DNA of 59,439 nucleotides. Origin: Paraplanobispora siamensis (GTDB lineage: Bacteria > Actinomycetota > Actinomycetes > Streptosporangiales > Streptosporangiaceae). The DNA lies in assembly GCF_016863175.1 (NCBI RefSeq), contig NZ_BOOJ01000003.1, positions 1 through 59,439 on the forward strand, written 5' to 3'. Numbering within the stretch: the stretch's first letter is position 1; every line of letters begins with the position of its first letter. The notes below the pieces were generated by a model. The model saw only the letters and a list, made by a program, of their open reading frames with translations. It ran no database searches and was not told the origin of the DNA. A program made the position numbers and the translations under genes. Shown in pieces: positions 43,601-51,209 of this stretch.

Positions 43601-45640
43601 CAGCCGGGCGGACCCGGGCAGGGCCAGGCCGGGGTCCTCGCGGCTGACGTCGCGGATCGGGGCCAGGGAGCGGGCCAGCCGGTCGCACCAGGAGGAGGGG
43701 ACCCGGTCGGCCAGGATCTCGCCGAGGCCGTCCAGCCCGCCGCCGCGCAGGCGGAGCCGGCCGTCGGCGGTGGTCTGCGCGACGGTGGCGCACTCCTCGG
43801 GCAGCAGCCGCTGGTCGCCGTCTATCGCCAGGGTGTAGACGCCGGCGCGGGGGCCCTGGCGCAGCACCTGCGGCATGCCGGGCAGCGCGCGCAGGACCTG
43901 GGCGCCGTCCAGGATCACCAGCACGTCGTGCGGGCGTTCGTCGTAGACCGGGGTGAACTCCCGAGAGCCGCCCGAGCCGTCCCAGCCGCCCGCGGTGGGG
44001 GGACCGGCGCCCAGGTCGCCCCAGCCCGAGGGGGATCGGCCTGTTTTCGGTGAGGTGCCGTCCTCGCCGAGGCGCTCCGCGATCAGCGCGGTCAGCTCGG
44101 CGACCCGCCGGGCCGCGGCCTCCGGATCGGCGCCGACCAGCGCCGCGCAGTCCTCGCCGCCGTGCGGGGCGCAGTGGGGCAGCCAGCGCACCCAGTTCCA
44201 GCGCTCGGCGCCGTCACCGTGCGCGGACAGCACCACGATCGCCAGGTCGCGCGGGCTGTGCAGGGCGGCGGCCTGGCCGACCAGCCAGCGCGCCAGGCCC
44301 ACGGCGGTCTCGCGCGGCCCGGTGAGCCCGGCCACGCCGAGCCGCCGCATCGCCAGCGCCACGGGCACCGCCCGGCAGACCGGCGGGTCCGGCACGGGCA
44401 TGCCCGCGGGGGCGCTGCGCTCGGGCACGAGCTCCAGGTCGGCGGGGAGGTCGGCCAGCCCGACGCGCAGGCGGAGCGCGTCGGGGTCGTGGTCGCGGCG
44501 CTCCCACAGCCGCCGCCGCGGGCCGGTCGCGGTGAGCAGCACCTCGGCCGGGTCGGGCGCGGCGGCGCGGCGCACGGTCTCGTCGGCGGCGCGGGCCAGC
44601 TCCAGGTCGGCCTCGAAGGCCGCCATGCGCTCGCGGTACTCCTTCATCTGCATGCGGTGGCGCTTGCGCCCGTGCCGCCGGTCGCTCCACCACTGGCCGA
44701 ACATGATCAGAGGGCTCATCAGGGCGAACAGCAGGAAGTACCAGAGCTGGAACGCCCAGGCCAGGACCAGCCCGAGGACCAGGGGCAGGAGGGCGGCCAG
44801 GAGCTGCAGCCGCATGGTCTCGGCCCGCACCGGCTCGGCCGGGACCTCCAGGCGCCGCGCCCTGTCCGGGGGCCGGAGCCGGGGCGGCCGGTTGTAGGAG
44901 AGCCCGCCGTCGGGCTGGGCGTCCAGGTGCGCGTCCGGAGGCTCGACCGCCTTCAGCGTCAGCACCGAGGACCCGCAGGTCAGCAGCGCGTGCTCGGGCC
45001 AGTCCACGGCCTCCTCCAGCGGCCGTCCGTCCAGCTCGGGCGCGGCCTCCTCCGGCGGCCGCCCGGCCGATCCCGGCGCGCCCGGGTCCGTCGCGGTCCG
45101 CCTCGGCGACGGCCCGTGCGGCTCGGGCGCGGCCTCCTCCGCGGGTTCCACCGTGACGGCCTCGGGGGTGAGCCGGACGACGGCCGCCCGGGCGGGCAGA
45201 AAGGGGTCGTGGACGGCCACCGAGCACGCGGGGTCGGAGCCGACGGTGTGCACGCCGATGCCGAGCCGGTGCACCGATCCGGCGGCGGGGCCGCCGACCA
45301 CCCGGACCTCCACTACGCCCCCGGGCTCCTCGGCCAGCGTCGAGACGGCCAGGCGCCGGTCCAGGGTGACCAGGTCGCCGTCGCGCAGGAGGCCGCGCAC
45401 GGGGGCGTCGGGCGCCAGCTCGCGGCCGTTCAGCCACAGCGAGGGGGTCTCGCCGGTCTCGCCCAGGCCGTAGGGGGCCCTGTTGCGCGTCAGCCGTACC
45501 ACGTTGCCGGTGTTCGCCTGCCGGTCTCCCGGCTGCCCGGCCAGCGCCTCGGCGAGCCGCGCCACCGTGGTCGTCTCGTCGCCCTCGACCATGACGTCGC
45601 GGTCGGCGTGCTCGCTGAGCACGGTGAGCATGATCCGCAT
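40679..45640 (-). CDS. eccC: EccC-like type VII secretion ATPase (FHA domain, three FtsK/SpoIIIE domains)
   Basis: This is a 1653-residue protein. Residues 1-95 look ubiquitin-like, and about 105-165 form an FHA-like domain (LGIGVHTVGSDPACSVAVHD). Two membrane helices lie at about 280-318. Three P-loop domains follow: GTTGAGKSELL near 727 with Walker B LVLVIDEFAAM near 860, then AGAARSGRSTAL near 1157 and AGPPRSGRSSVL near 1480. Only the first P-loop has the canonical Lys; the others read GRS, as in regulatory EccC domains. A 12-residue repeat linker (about 1050-1120) joins domains 1 and 2. It would power export of the nearby WXG100 protein. EccB, EccD, EccE and MycP are absent from the window. 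It is longer than usual EccC (about 1300). Confidence 0.93.
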   Translation of the reverse strand: MRIMLTVLSEHADRDVMVEGDETTTVARLAEALAGQPGDRQANTGNVVRLTRNRAPYGLGETGETPSLWLNGRELAPDAPVRGLLRDGDLVTLDRRLAVSTLAEEPGGVVEVRVVGGPAAGSVHRLGIGVHTVGSDPACSVAVHDPFLPARAAVVRLTPEAVTVEPAEEAAPEPHGPSPRRTATDPGAPGSAGRPPEEAAPELDGRPLEEAVDWPEHALLTCGSSVLTLKAVEPPDAHLDAQPDGGLSYNRPPRLRPPDRARRLEVPAEPVRAETMRLQLLAALLPLVLGLVLAWAFQLWYFLLFALMSPLIMFGQWWSDRRHGRKRHRMQMKEYRERMAAFEADLELARAADETVRRAAAPDPAEVLLTATGPRRRLWERRDHDPDALRLRVGLADLPADLELVPERSAPAGMPVPDPPVCRAVPVALAMRRLGVAGLTGPRETAVGLARWLVGQAAALHSPRDLAIVVLSAHGDGAERWNWVRWLPHCAPHGGEDCAALVGADPEAAARRVAELTALIAERLGEDGTSPKTGRSPSGWGDLGAGPPTAGGWDGSGGSREFTPVYDERPHDVLVILDGAQVLRALPGMPQVLRQGPRAGVYTLAIDGDQRLLPEECATVAQTTADGRLRLRGGGLDGLGEILADRVPSSWCDRLARSLAPIRDVSREDPGLALPGSARLLDLLRLPAPSAAAVAARWGRSTEAVIGAGPDGPFSVDLRTDGPHALIAGTTGAGKSELLQTLICSLAVANRPDEMTFVLIDYKGGAAFKECVRLPHTVGMVSDLDGHLTRRALASLAAEIRRRERLLLAAGAKDVEDYHELRDAQRARASRDLLVAGGSSPVTPLRGRGEPLGPLPRLVLVIDEFAAMVSELPDFMTGLVDIARRGRSLGIHLILATQRPGGVVTADIQANTSLRIALRVTESSESTDVIDRPDAAHIPKSAPGRCYVKSGAGAATAVQTARIGGRGPGERAEARARVTELGWRDLGHPLTAQEAGMDGSPVTDLSLLADALAEAARTAGIARRPSPWLDPLPGLVVLPGLPGLSPPPSAGDGPRRAAPYRSGGSPRRTTPRPADESSHRAAPHPADESSHRAAPHPPGGSPHGATPRPGTGLSGWAAPYRAGGEEVPPLAFGVTDLPWAQDRRSLTLDLAHGGHLLLAGAARSGRSTALRTLAGAIAANVSPQDVHLHVIDCGSGAMLPLVAMPHCGAVVTRDQLDRVERLLARLRAEVGRRQQLLAEAGHASLAELRAHGTGPRPPWLVLMLDRWEGFVAAFEGYDYGRLVDSLMQLLREGPAVGLRAVVTGDRSALIGQISTVFEDRLILRLADPADYGLAGLPVKDLPSVLVPGRALSLGEHGLTESQIALLDDDPAGPAQVSALQSLARTVPARFPGTVPDAPAEETVSARDVPGGRDVAEPAGWIWDGEPPLRVDPLPMRITAAQAMALAPSFEPPSPLWALLGAGGDALAPLGVDLLSQGPGAVVAGPPRSGRSSVLLTAARSLLSHGTPVVLVTPRRSPLCTLVDEPGVLAVLDSAGDLDGAVAGQERYVVIVDDAELVSADSPLGTALERVLRTGRDGEHGLIVGGTTGDLTTAYRGFTAEARKSRTGLLLSVQSPADGDLFTVRLPRGAVGGPPGRGLLVTLGTVTPVQSAMP
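42282..42497. repeat. About six 36 bp tandem repeats in the eccC linker
   Basis: Two near-identical 36 bp units (42354-42389 and 42390-42425) sit among about four diverged ones with the same period. On the minus strand they code for 12-residue units such as HRAAPHPADESS, HRAAPHPPGGSP and RRTTPRPADESS. The linker is Pro/His/Ser-rich and likely flexible. Confidence 0.85.
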
Positions 45641-45787
45641 CGCGCTCTCCTAGGGGTCGGGCGCCCTGTTTCAACCTAGCGACCGGGAGCGGCCGGGGAA
45701 GAGGAGTTCACGGCAAAGACGGAGGCCGTGGAACGGTATGTGGAAAACGTCGCAACCTGTGGATAACTGTCCGCCGTGATCCGAGCG

Positions 45788-46150
45788 TTATGCCGATTCA
45801 TGTGGGGATATGGGGTGATTTCGGGGCTTCGGGGTGGCTGGGGAGTTCCGGGAGGTGCCTGTGGAAAACTCGGTGGAAACCTGGGGATTGCGCCGGTCAC
45901 GGACAAGGTCGCGCAAGGCGTCCGTCTTCTCCTCCAGGAGGCCGGCGTAGGCGCTCACTTCGGAGGTGACCTCGGCCAGCCCGCTCGCCGCCCGGTGCAA
46001 CCCCTCGATGACCTTCTCGGCGGCGGGGGCGGCGGCGATCCGCTCTGCGCCCCGGCGGCCGAGCCGCCCGGCGACCGATCGGAGGAGGAGGCCGGCGCGT
46101 CCGGTGGAACCCGTGGAGCGTGACGTGCGGCGCCTGAACCACTTGGCCAT
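45788..46150 (-). CDS. Small basic/helical protein of unknown function
   Basis: The 120-residue reading frame has strongly G/C-biased third positions for its first 85 codons, which supports coding. The N-terminus is very basic (MAKWFRRRTSRSTG). The middle is helical (AAEKVIEGLHRAASGLAEVT, YAGLLEEKTDALRDLVRDR), probably a short coiled coil. The Pro/Ser-rich tail has weaker codon bias. No ribosome-binding site is obvious before the ATG. It lies upstream of eccC in the same direction, with a 147 bp gap. I do not recognise a family. Confidence 0.5.
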   Translation of the reverse strand: MAKWFRRRTSRSTGSTGRAGLLLRSVAGRLGRRGAERIAAAPAAEKVIEGLHRAASGLAEVTSEVSAYAGLLEEKTDALRDLVRDRRNPQVSTEFSTGTSRNSPATPKPRNHPISPHESA

Positions 46151-46480
46151 GAGACAAGAATGGCATGTTTTGAACGAGTTCAGTATGAAAAGCAGGCATA
46201 TCCGCGTGTCGAGGGAGTGAAGAGGCGGGAGGGGAAGATGTGAATCGGGAGAGGAAAGATGTGACAGGTGGTGCGCGGGGTTATCGGTGTCCTTATCATC
46301 GAGATAAGGGCCGTGTCATCTCCCTGATTCGCAAGTTCTCGGTAGATCGTCATTGACAGATGTATTGCTGCCGAACGAGCATTGGTCCTCGCTTTTCCCG
46401 GGCATCCGGCAGGCAGGGTGCACATAATGGCGTAAATTCGTCCGTAATCCCCGAATATGATCTCTGGGAGTCCCCCGCCC
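46151..46480. promoter_or_regulatory. AT-rich 330 bp intergenic region before the Tad operon
   Basis: No gene is visible. The region is clearly poorer in G/C than its surroundings. It holds a perfect inverted repeat (CCTTATC-ATCGA-GATAAGG, 46291-46309) and two GGAAGATGTGA/GGAAAGATGTGA direct repeats near 46233-46264. It also has TTGACA at 46353 and a good -10-like CATAAT at about 46422. It is the likely promoter of the pilus operon and of the divergent small gene. Confidence 0.6.
46291..46309. promoter_or_regulatory. CCTTATC inverted repeat upstream of cpaB
   Basis: A perfect 7 bp inverted repeat with a 5 bp spacer lies about 170 bp upstream of the first pilus gene. It could be an operator or an RNA hairpin. 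Confidence 0.45.
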
Positions 46481-47173
46481 ATGAGGACCAGCGAGAAGCC
46501 AGCGGGCCGCGCCCCGGTGAACGCCGAGCGGCCAGGTTCGGCGGGCGCCCTGTCGGGGCCGGCGTCACGCAAACTCCCCGTTCCCCCGCGCGAACGAAAA
46601 CCGGCACTCGCGGCCCTGGCCGTCCTGCTGATCCTCGGCGGCGCGCTGGCGACCACATTGCTGGTCCTGCGCAGCGGTGACCGGGTCTCCGCGATCCAGA
46701 TCGTCCAGCAGGTCGGATCCGGCCAGCGCATTCCGGCCACGGCGATGCGCGAGGTCCAGATAGCCGACACCGGCATCGACTTCGTGCCCTACGCCCAGTA
46801 CCGGAGCATCGCCGAAGGCGAGAACCACGCGCTGGTCACCCTGCTGCCGGGAACGCTCCTGACCCGCCAGATGGTGGTCTCCACCAGCAGGGAGCTGGGC
46901 CCGGGCAAGTCGCAGGTGGGCCTGTCGCTCAAACCGGGCCAGACCCCCGGCACCCTGATCAGGGGAGACCGGGTCCAGATCATCCACGTGCCCGGCCGGG
47001 GCGCCACCGCGCAGGGCGAGGTGCTGGCGCAGAACGCGCTGGTCCACCAGGTCGGCGAGGGCCGCGCGTCCGGCCAGATCACGGTGATCGTGGACAGCTC
47101 GGTCGCGCCGGAGATCGTCGCCTACGCCTCCAACGGCGAGATCGCCGTGGCCGAGCTGCCGGGAGCGCGCTGA
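46481..47173 (+). CDS. cpaB: CpaB/RcpC-like Flp pilus assembly protein with SAF domain
   Basis: This is a 230-residue protein. A basic, Pro-rich cytoplasmic N-terminus is followed by one membrane helix (LAALAVLLILGGALATTLLVL, about 40-60). A SAF-like domain follows outside (VQQVGSGQRIPATAMREVQI ... LPGTLLTRQMV, about 73-140). The C-terminal RcpC-like part ends in ASNGEIAVAELPGAR. The ATG at 46481 has GGGAG about 10 bp upstream; an in-frame ATG at 46457 has none. It opens the Tad operon: cpaE starts 2 bp behind it. Confidence 0.85.
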   Translation: MRTSEKPAGRAPVNAERPGSAGALSGPASRKLPVPPRERKPALAALAVLLILGGALATTLLVLRSGDRVSAIQIVQQVGSGQRIPATAMREVQIADTGIDFVPYAQYRSIAEGENHALVTLLPGTLLTRQMVVSTSRELGPGKSQVGLSLKPGQTPGTLIRGDRVQIIHVPGRGATAQGEVLAQNALVHQVGEGRASGQITVIVDSSVAPEIVAYASNGEIAVAELPGAR

Positions 47174-47174
47174 C

Positions 47175-47948
47175 GTGGCGCTCATCGTGCTGGCCGCCGA
47201 CAAGGGCGCGCCCGGCGTGACGACGGCGGCCACGGCCCTGGGCGCCATCTGGCCGCGCCCGGTGCTGCTGGCCGAGTGCGACCCGGCCGGCGGCGACCTC
47301 GCCTACCGGCTCCCGGCCGCCGACGGGGGTGTGCTCAACCCCGGCAGGGGCCTGCTCACCCTGGGGGCCACGGCCCGCCGGGGCCTGGGCCCCGCCCTGA
47401 TCCACGAGCACACCCAGAAGATCGTCGGCGGGCTCGACGTGCTGGCCGGCCTCACCCACGGCGAGCAGGCCGCCGGGCTGACCTGGCTGTGGGGCCCCCT
47501 CGGCCGGGCGCTGGCCGCGATGCCGCACGCCGACGTGCTGGCCGACTGCGGGCGGCTGGGCGCGCATCCGGAGCTGGGCGAGCTGATCGCCGAGGCGGAG
47601 CTGACGGTCCTGTTCACCAGGGCGAGCCTCGACCACGTCGCCCACCTGCGCGAGCGGCTGCAGGTGCTGCCCCGCGGGACGCGCGTCGGAGTGGTGACGA
47701 TCGCCGACCCCCGGCAGTACCGCGCGACGATCGACGAGGTCCGCCGGATCGTGGCGGCCACCAGCAGGGACGTCGCCTTCGTGGCCGGGCTCGCACACGA
47801 CCCCAAGGGCGCCGAGCTGCTGCGCGGCCAGTGGGGCGGGCGCCTGGACCGCTCGCTGCTGATCCGCACCGCCCGCGAGCTCGCCGGCCGCCTGGCCGCC
47901 CAGGTGACCCCGGGCCGTACGGCGGCCGCCGCGGAGACCGCGCCGTGA
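47175..47948 (+). CDS. cpaE: CpaE/TadZ-like MinD-type protein with degenerate Walker A
   Basis: The 257-residue protein has the MinD/ParA fold. At the P-loop position it reads ADKGAPGVTTAATALG instead of KGGVGKTT, so the second Lys is missing (Val) while the signature Lys remains. LLAECDPAGGDLAYRL is the switch I/Asp region, and VLADCGRLG replaces the usual Walker B DxPG. In Tad systems TadZ/CpaE localises the pilus machine. ATPase activity here is doubtful. The start is the GTG at 47175 right behind cpaB. Confidence 0.82.
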   Translation: MALIVLAADKGAPGVTTAATALGAIWPRPVLLAECDPAGGDLAYRLPAADGGVLNPGRGLLTLGATARRGLGPALIHEHTQKIVGGLDVLAGLTHGEQAAGLTWLWGPLGRALAAMPHADVLADCGRLGAHPELGELIAEAELTVLFTRASLDHVAHLRERLQVLPRGTRVGVVTIADPRQYRATIDEVRRIVAATSRDVAFVAGLAHDPKGAELLRGQWGGRLDRSLLIRTARELAGRLAAQVTPGRTAAAAETAP

Positions 47949-47979
47949 GGCGCGCGGACGCCGGACGGCGGGAGGGCGC

Positions 47980-49281
47980 ATGAGCATCGACCACACCCTC
48001 GTCAAGAGGTTCCGGCAGGAGGTCGGCGACCGGCTGGCCCACCAGCGCCGTCTGGACCAGGCCTCCGGCCTGCCCCCGATGACCGGGGAGGACGAGCGCC
48101 AGTTCGCCCGCGCGCTGATCGCCCAGGTGCTGGAGGAGTTCGCGCGCGGCGAGATCGGCGTCGGCCGTACCCCGCCCACCGCCGAGGAGGAGGAGGCGCT
48201 CGCCGCCGGGATCCACGCGGCGCTGTTCGGCGTCGGCCGCCTGCAGCCGCTGCTCGACGACCCCGAGGTCGAGAACATCGACATCAACGGCTGCGACCGG
48301 GTCTTCGTCGGCTACGCCGACGGTCAGGAGCTGATGAGCGATCCGGTGGCCGACTCCGACGAGGAGCTGGTCGAGCTGATCCAGATCCTCGCCGCCTACA
48401 GCGGCCTGTCCAGCCGGCCCTTCGACACCGCCAACCCCCAGCTCGACCTGCGCCTGCCGGACGGCTCGCGGCTCTCGGCGGTCATGGACGTGACGGTGCG
48501 CCCCGCCGTCTCCATCCGCCGCTCCCGGCTGGGCAAGGTCTTCCTCAGCGACCTGGTGGGCAACGGCACGCTCAGCCCCGAGCTGGGCCGCTTCCTGTCG
48601 GCCGCCGTGGCCGCCCGTAAGAACATCATGATCGCCGGATCCACCAACGCCGGGAAGACGACCCTGCTGCGCGCGCTCGCCAACGAGATCCCGCCGGCGG
48701 AGCGGCTGATCACCGTGGAGCGGGCGCTGGAGCTGGGGCTCGACCAGTTCCCCGAGCTCCACCCCAACGTGGTGGCCTTCGAGCAGCGCCTGCCCAACTC
48801 CGAGGGACAGGGCGAGATCACCATGGCCGAGCTCGTCCGCCGCTCCCTGCGCATGAACCCCTCCCGGGTGATCGTGGGCGAGGTCCTCGGCGACGAGATC
48901 GTCACCATGCTCAACGCGATGACCCAGGGCAACGACGGCTCGCTGTCCACGATCCACGCCAACTCCTCGATGGAGGTCTTCAACCGGATCGCCACCTACG
49001 CCCTGCAGGCGAGCGAGCGCCTGCCGGTCGAGGCCACCCACATGCTGATCGCGGGCGCGATCGACTTCGTGGTCTTCATCGAGAAGCGCAACGACTACGC
49101 GGTCGGGGGCACGCTGCGCCGCTTCGTATCCAGTGTGCGCGAGGTGGCCGGGGTCGACGGCAGGGTGCTCTCCTCGGAGGTCTTCACCATCGGACCGGAC
49201 GGCCGCCTGCTGCCGCACGCCCCGGTGTCCTGCCTGGAGGATCTCGCTCCGCACGGCTACGACCCCCGGGGGTGGGCGTGA
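47980..49281 (+). CDS. cpaF: CpaF/TadA secretion ATPase
   Basis: This is a 433-residue type II/IV secretion ATPase. The N-terminal domain (FGVGRLQPLLDDPEVENIDI, near 80) precedes Walker A GSTNAGKTTLL (near 221). Asp- and His-boxes follow, and Walker B is NPSRVIVGEVLGDE (near 288). GNDGSLSTIHANSS (near 318) is diagnostic. It drives pilus assembly from the cytoplasm, with TadB/TadC as inner-membrane platform. Its stop overlaps the tadB GTG (GTGA). Confidence 0.96.
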   Translation: MSIDHTLVKRFRQEVGDRLAHQRRLDQASGLPPMTGEDERQFARALIAQVLEEFARGEIGVGRTPPTAEEEEALAAGIHAALFGVGRLQPLLDDPEVENIDINGCDRVFVGYADGQELMSDPVADSDEELVELIQILAAYSGLSSRPFDTANPQLDLRLPDGSRLSAVMDVTVRPAVSIRRSRLGKVFLSDLVGNGTLSPELGRFLSAAVAARKNIMIAGSTNAGKTTLLRALANEIPPAERLITVERALELGLDQFPELHPNVVAFEQRLPNSEGQGEITMAELVRRSLRMNPSRVIVGEVLGDEIVTMLNAMTQGNDGSLSTIHANSSMEVFNRIATYALQASERLPVEATHMLIAGAIDFVVFIEKRNDYAVGGTLRRFVSSVREVAGVDGRVLSSEVFTIGPDGRLLPHAPVSCLEDLAPHGYDPRGWA

Positions 49282-50174
49282 TCTCCTTCCCTCCCGGACT
49301 GCTCGACCCGCTGGTGCTGCTGGCCGGGGCGGCGGTGGGCGGCGGCCTGTTCCTGCTGGCCCTGGCACTGTACGGCGTGCGCCCCCGCCCGGCCCCGGCG
49401 CGCAGGGCCGGGCGGCGCGAGCTGCTGCGGGCCCTGTCCACCCGGTCCGCGGTGGGAGTGATCGCCGGGGTGGCCGTGCTGGTGGTGACCGGGTGGCCGG
49501 TGATGGCGGCCGGCGCCGTACTGCTGGCCCTGGGGTGGCGCGGCCTGGCGGGCGGCGCGGCCGAGGAGCGGGCGGCGATGCGGCGGCTGGAAGGGCTGGC
49601 CGCCTGGACCGAGTCGCTGCGCGACACCATCGCCGGGGCGGCGGGCCTGGAGCAGGCGATCCCGTCCTCGATCCGTGCCGCCTCGCCCTTGCTCCGCCCG
49701 CACCTGCGCGCGCTGGTGGACCGGCTGCACACCCGGATGCCGCTGCCCGACGCGCTGCGCCTGTTCGCCGACGAGCTCGACGACCCCTCGGCCGACCTCG
49801 TGGTCGCCGCGCTGATCCTCAACTCCCGGCTGCGCGGTCCCGGCCTGCGCGACGTGCTCGGCGCGCTGGCGGTGTCGGCCCGCGAGGAGCTCGACATGCG
49901 CCGCCGCGTCGAGGCCGAGCGCCGCTCCACCCGGCGCAGCGTGCAGATCGTGGTCGGTACGGCGGTCGCCTTCGCGGCTGCGCTGGTGGTCTTCAACCCC
50001 GACTACGTCTCCGAGTACGACGACGCCCTCGGTCAGGCCGTGCTCGTGGTGGTGGCCGGTTTCTTCGGCGCCGGGTTCGCGTGGATGCGCCGTCTGGCCC
50101 GCTTCGACAAGCCCGCCCGCCTGCTGGGCCCGTCCGCGGGCCGGGACGGCGCCACGGGAGGTGCACGGCGATGA
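49278..50174 (+). CDS. tadB: TadB-like pilus platform protein
   Basis: The 298-residue membrane protein has the T2SSF domain in the middle (RLEGLAAWTESLRDTIAGAA ... LEQAIPSS, about 100-240). Helix pairs flank it at about 10-30, 55-90, 225-245 and 255-275. The GTG at 49278 overlaps the cpaF stop. Its own stop (ATGA at 50171-50174) overlaps the start of a 34-codon mini-ORF rather than of tadC, which is unusual. Confidence 0.9.
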   Translation: MISFPPGLLDPLVLLAGAAVGGGLFLLALALYGVRPRPAPARRAGRRELLRALSTRSAVGVIAGVAVLVVTGWPVMAAGAVLLALGWRGLAGGAAEERAAMRRLEGLAAWTESLRDTIAGAAGLEQAIPSSIRAASPLLRPHLRALVDRLHTRMPLPDALRLFADELDDPSADLVVAALILNSRLRGPGLRDVLGALAVSAREELDMRRRVEAERRSTRRSVQIVVGTAVAFAAALVVFNPDYVSEYDDALGQAVLVVVAGFFGAGFAWMRRLARFDKPARLLGPSAGRDGATGGARR

Positions 50175-50274
50175 GCTCCAGGCGTCGCGGGAGGTGGACC
50201 GCGATGAGTTCCAGGCGTCGCGGGAGGTGCACGGCGATGGCCGGGGCTCCGGCGGTGGGAGGTGCACGGCGATG
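50156..50274 (+). repeat. Fourfold tandem repeat of a ribosome-binding site plus ATG
   Basis: GGGAGGTGCACGGCGATG or a 2-base variant occurs at 50156, 50189, 50222 and 50257, with periods of 33, 33 and 35 bp. Each copy has GGGAGG at a constant 9 bp before an ATG (50171, 50204, 50237, 50272). The last ATG is the tadC start; the first three are in frame with each other. Confidence 0.95.
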
Positions 50275-50275
50275 A
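50171..50275 (+). CDS. Possible 34-codon coupling mini-ORF between tadB and tadC
   Basis: The frame opens with the ATG that overlaps the tadB stop (ATGA) and ends with a TGA that overlaps the tadC ATG (ATGA). The peptide reads MSSRRRGRWTA, MSSRRRGRCTA and MAGAPAVGGARR. It is highly basic and made of the repeat itself. It may be a leader that passes ribosomes from tadB to tadC. Whether the peptide has a function cannot be told. Confidence 0.45.
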   Translation: MSSRRRGRWTAMSSRRRGRCTAMAGAPAVGGARR

Positions 50276-51207
50276 CCGAAGCGCTGCTGGCCGGAGGCGG
50301 GCTGGGGCTGGGCCTGTTCCTGCTGGTGCGGGCGTTGTTCCCGGCCAGGCCGGGTCTGGTGACGCGGCTGCTGGCCCTGGACGCCGCCCGCGAGGGCACC
50401 GGCGCCCCGCACCCGCAGCTCGTCCTGCCCGATGAGGAGGTCGGCGCCTTCCGGCGCGGGCTGGGCGTCAAGCTGGCCCGCCTGTACGCCGCCCGGGGCT
50501 GGGAGGTCCGTTCGGCCCGCGCGGACCTGTCCCTGCTGGGCAAGTCGTTCGAGGGGTTCCTGTCCACCAAGGTGCTGCTGGCCGTCTCGGGGCTGCTGGC
50601 CTTCCCGCTGCTGGCCGGATGGCTGGCGTTGATGGGCTGGGGGATCTCGCTGACCGTCCCCCTGTGGGCGGCGCTCGCCTTCTCCGCCGTGTTCTTCTTC
50701 CTGCCCGACCTGCAGATCAAGCGGGACGCCGCGCGGATGCGCCGCGACTTCCGGCACGTGGTCGGCGCCTTCCTCGACCTGGTGGCGATGAACCTGGCCG
50801 GAGGCCGCGGCGTGCCCGAGGCGCTGATGATGGCCGTCTCCGTGGGCGCCGGCGGGCCCGACGACGAGGCGTCCCACTGGGCGATGGCCCGGATCCGCGA
50901 GGCGCTCGCCAACGCCAGGATCGTCGGCATCACCCCCTGGCAGGCGCTCGGTCAGCTCGGCGACGAGATCAACGTCGACGAGCTGCGCGACCTGTCCGCC
51001 GCGCTCGGCCTGGTCGCCGACGACGGCGCCAAGGTCCGCGCCTCCCTGACCGCCCGCGCCGCGACCCTGCGGCGACGCGAGCTCGCCGAGGTGGAGGGGC
51101 AGGCGGGCGAGCGGTCCCAGTCGATGCTCGTCGCCCAGCTGCTGCTCTGCGCGGGCTTCGTGATCTTCCTGAGTTTCCCGGCCGCTATGAAGATGTTGGG
51201 GTCCTGA
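50272..51207 (+). CDS. tadC: TadC-like pilus platform protein
   Basis: The 311-residue membrane protein has a T2SSF domain (RRDFRHVVGAFLDLVAMNLAGG ... GVPEALMMA, about 155-290) between helix pairs at about 100-145 and a last helix SMLVAQLLLCAGFVIFLSFP. The ATG at 50272 was chosen over an in-frame GTG at 50161, because upstream codons are only the repeat in another register and GGGAGG stands 9 bp before it. It partners TadB. Confidence 0.9.
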   Translation: MTEALLAGGGLGLGLFLLVRALFPARPGLVTRLLALDAAREGTGAPHPQLVLPDEEVGAFRRGLGVKLARLYAARGWEVRSARADLSLLGKSFEGFLSTKVLLAVSGLLAFPLLAGWLALMGWGISLTVPLWAALAFSAVFFFLPDLQIKRDAARMRRDFRHVVGAFLDLVAMNLAGGRGVPEALMMAVSVGAGGPDDEASHWAMARIREALANARIVGITPWQALGQLGDEINVDELRDLSAALGLVADDGAKVRASLTARAATLRRRELAEVEGQAGERSQSMLVAQLLLCAGFVIFLSFPAAMKMLGS

Positions 51208-51209
51208 CC

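Noticed and set aside
46457-46480. Upstream ATG as cpaB start
   Set aside because: There is no ribosome-binding site in front, while the ATG at 46481 has GGGAG at a usable distance.
50156-50274. Possible CRISPR-like array
   Set aside because: There are only four units, the repeat contains a ribosome-binding site and start, and the spacers are themselves repeated. No cas genes are present.
50276-50290. GAAGCGCTG near the tadC start as a further LacI operator
   Set aside because: Only half of the palindrome is present and it lies in coding sequence.
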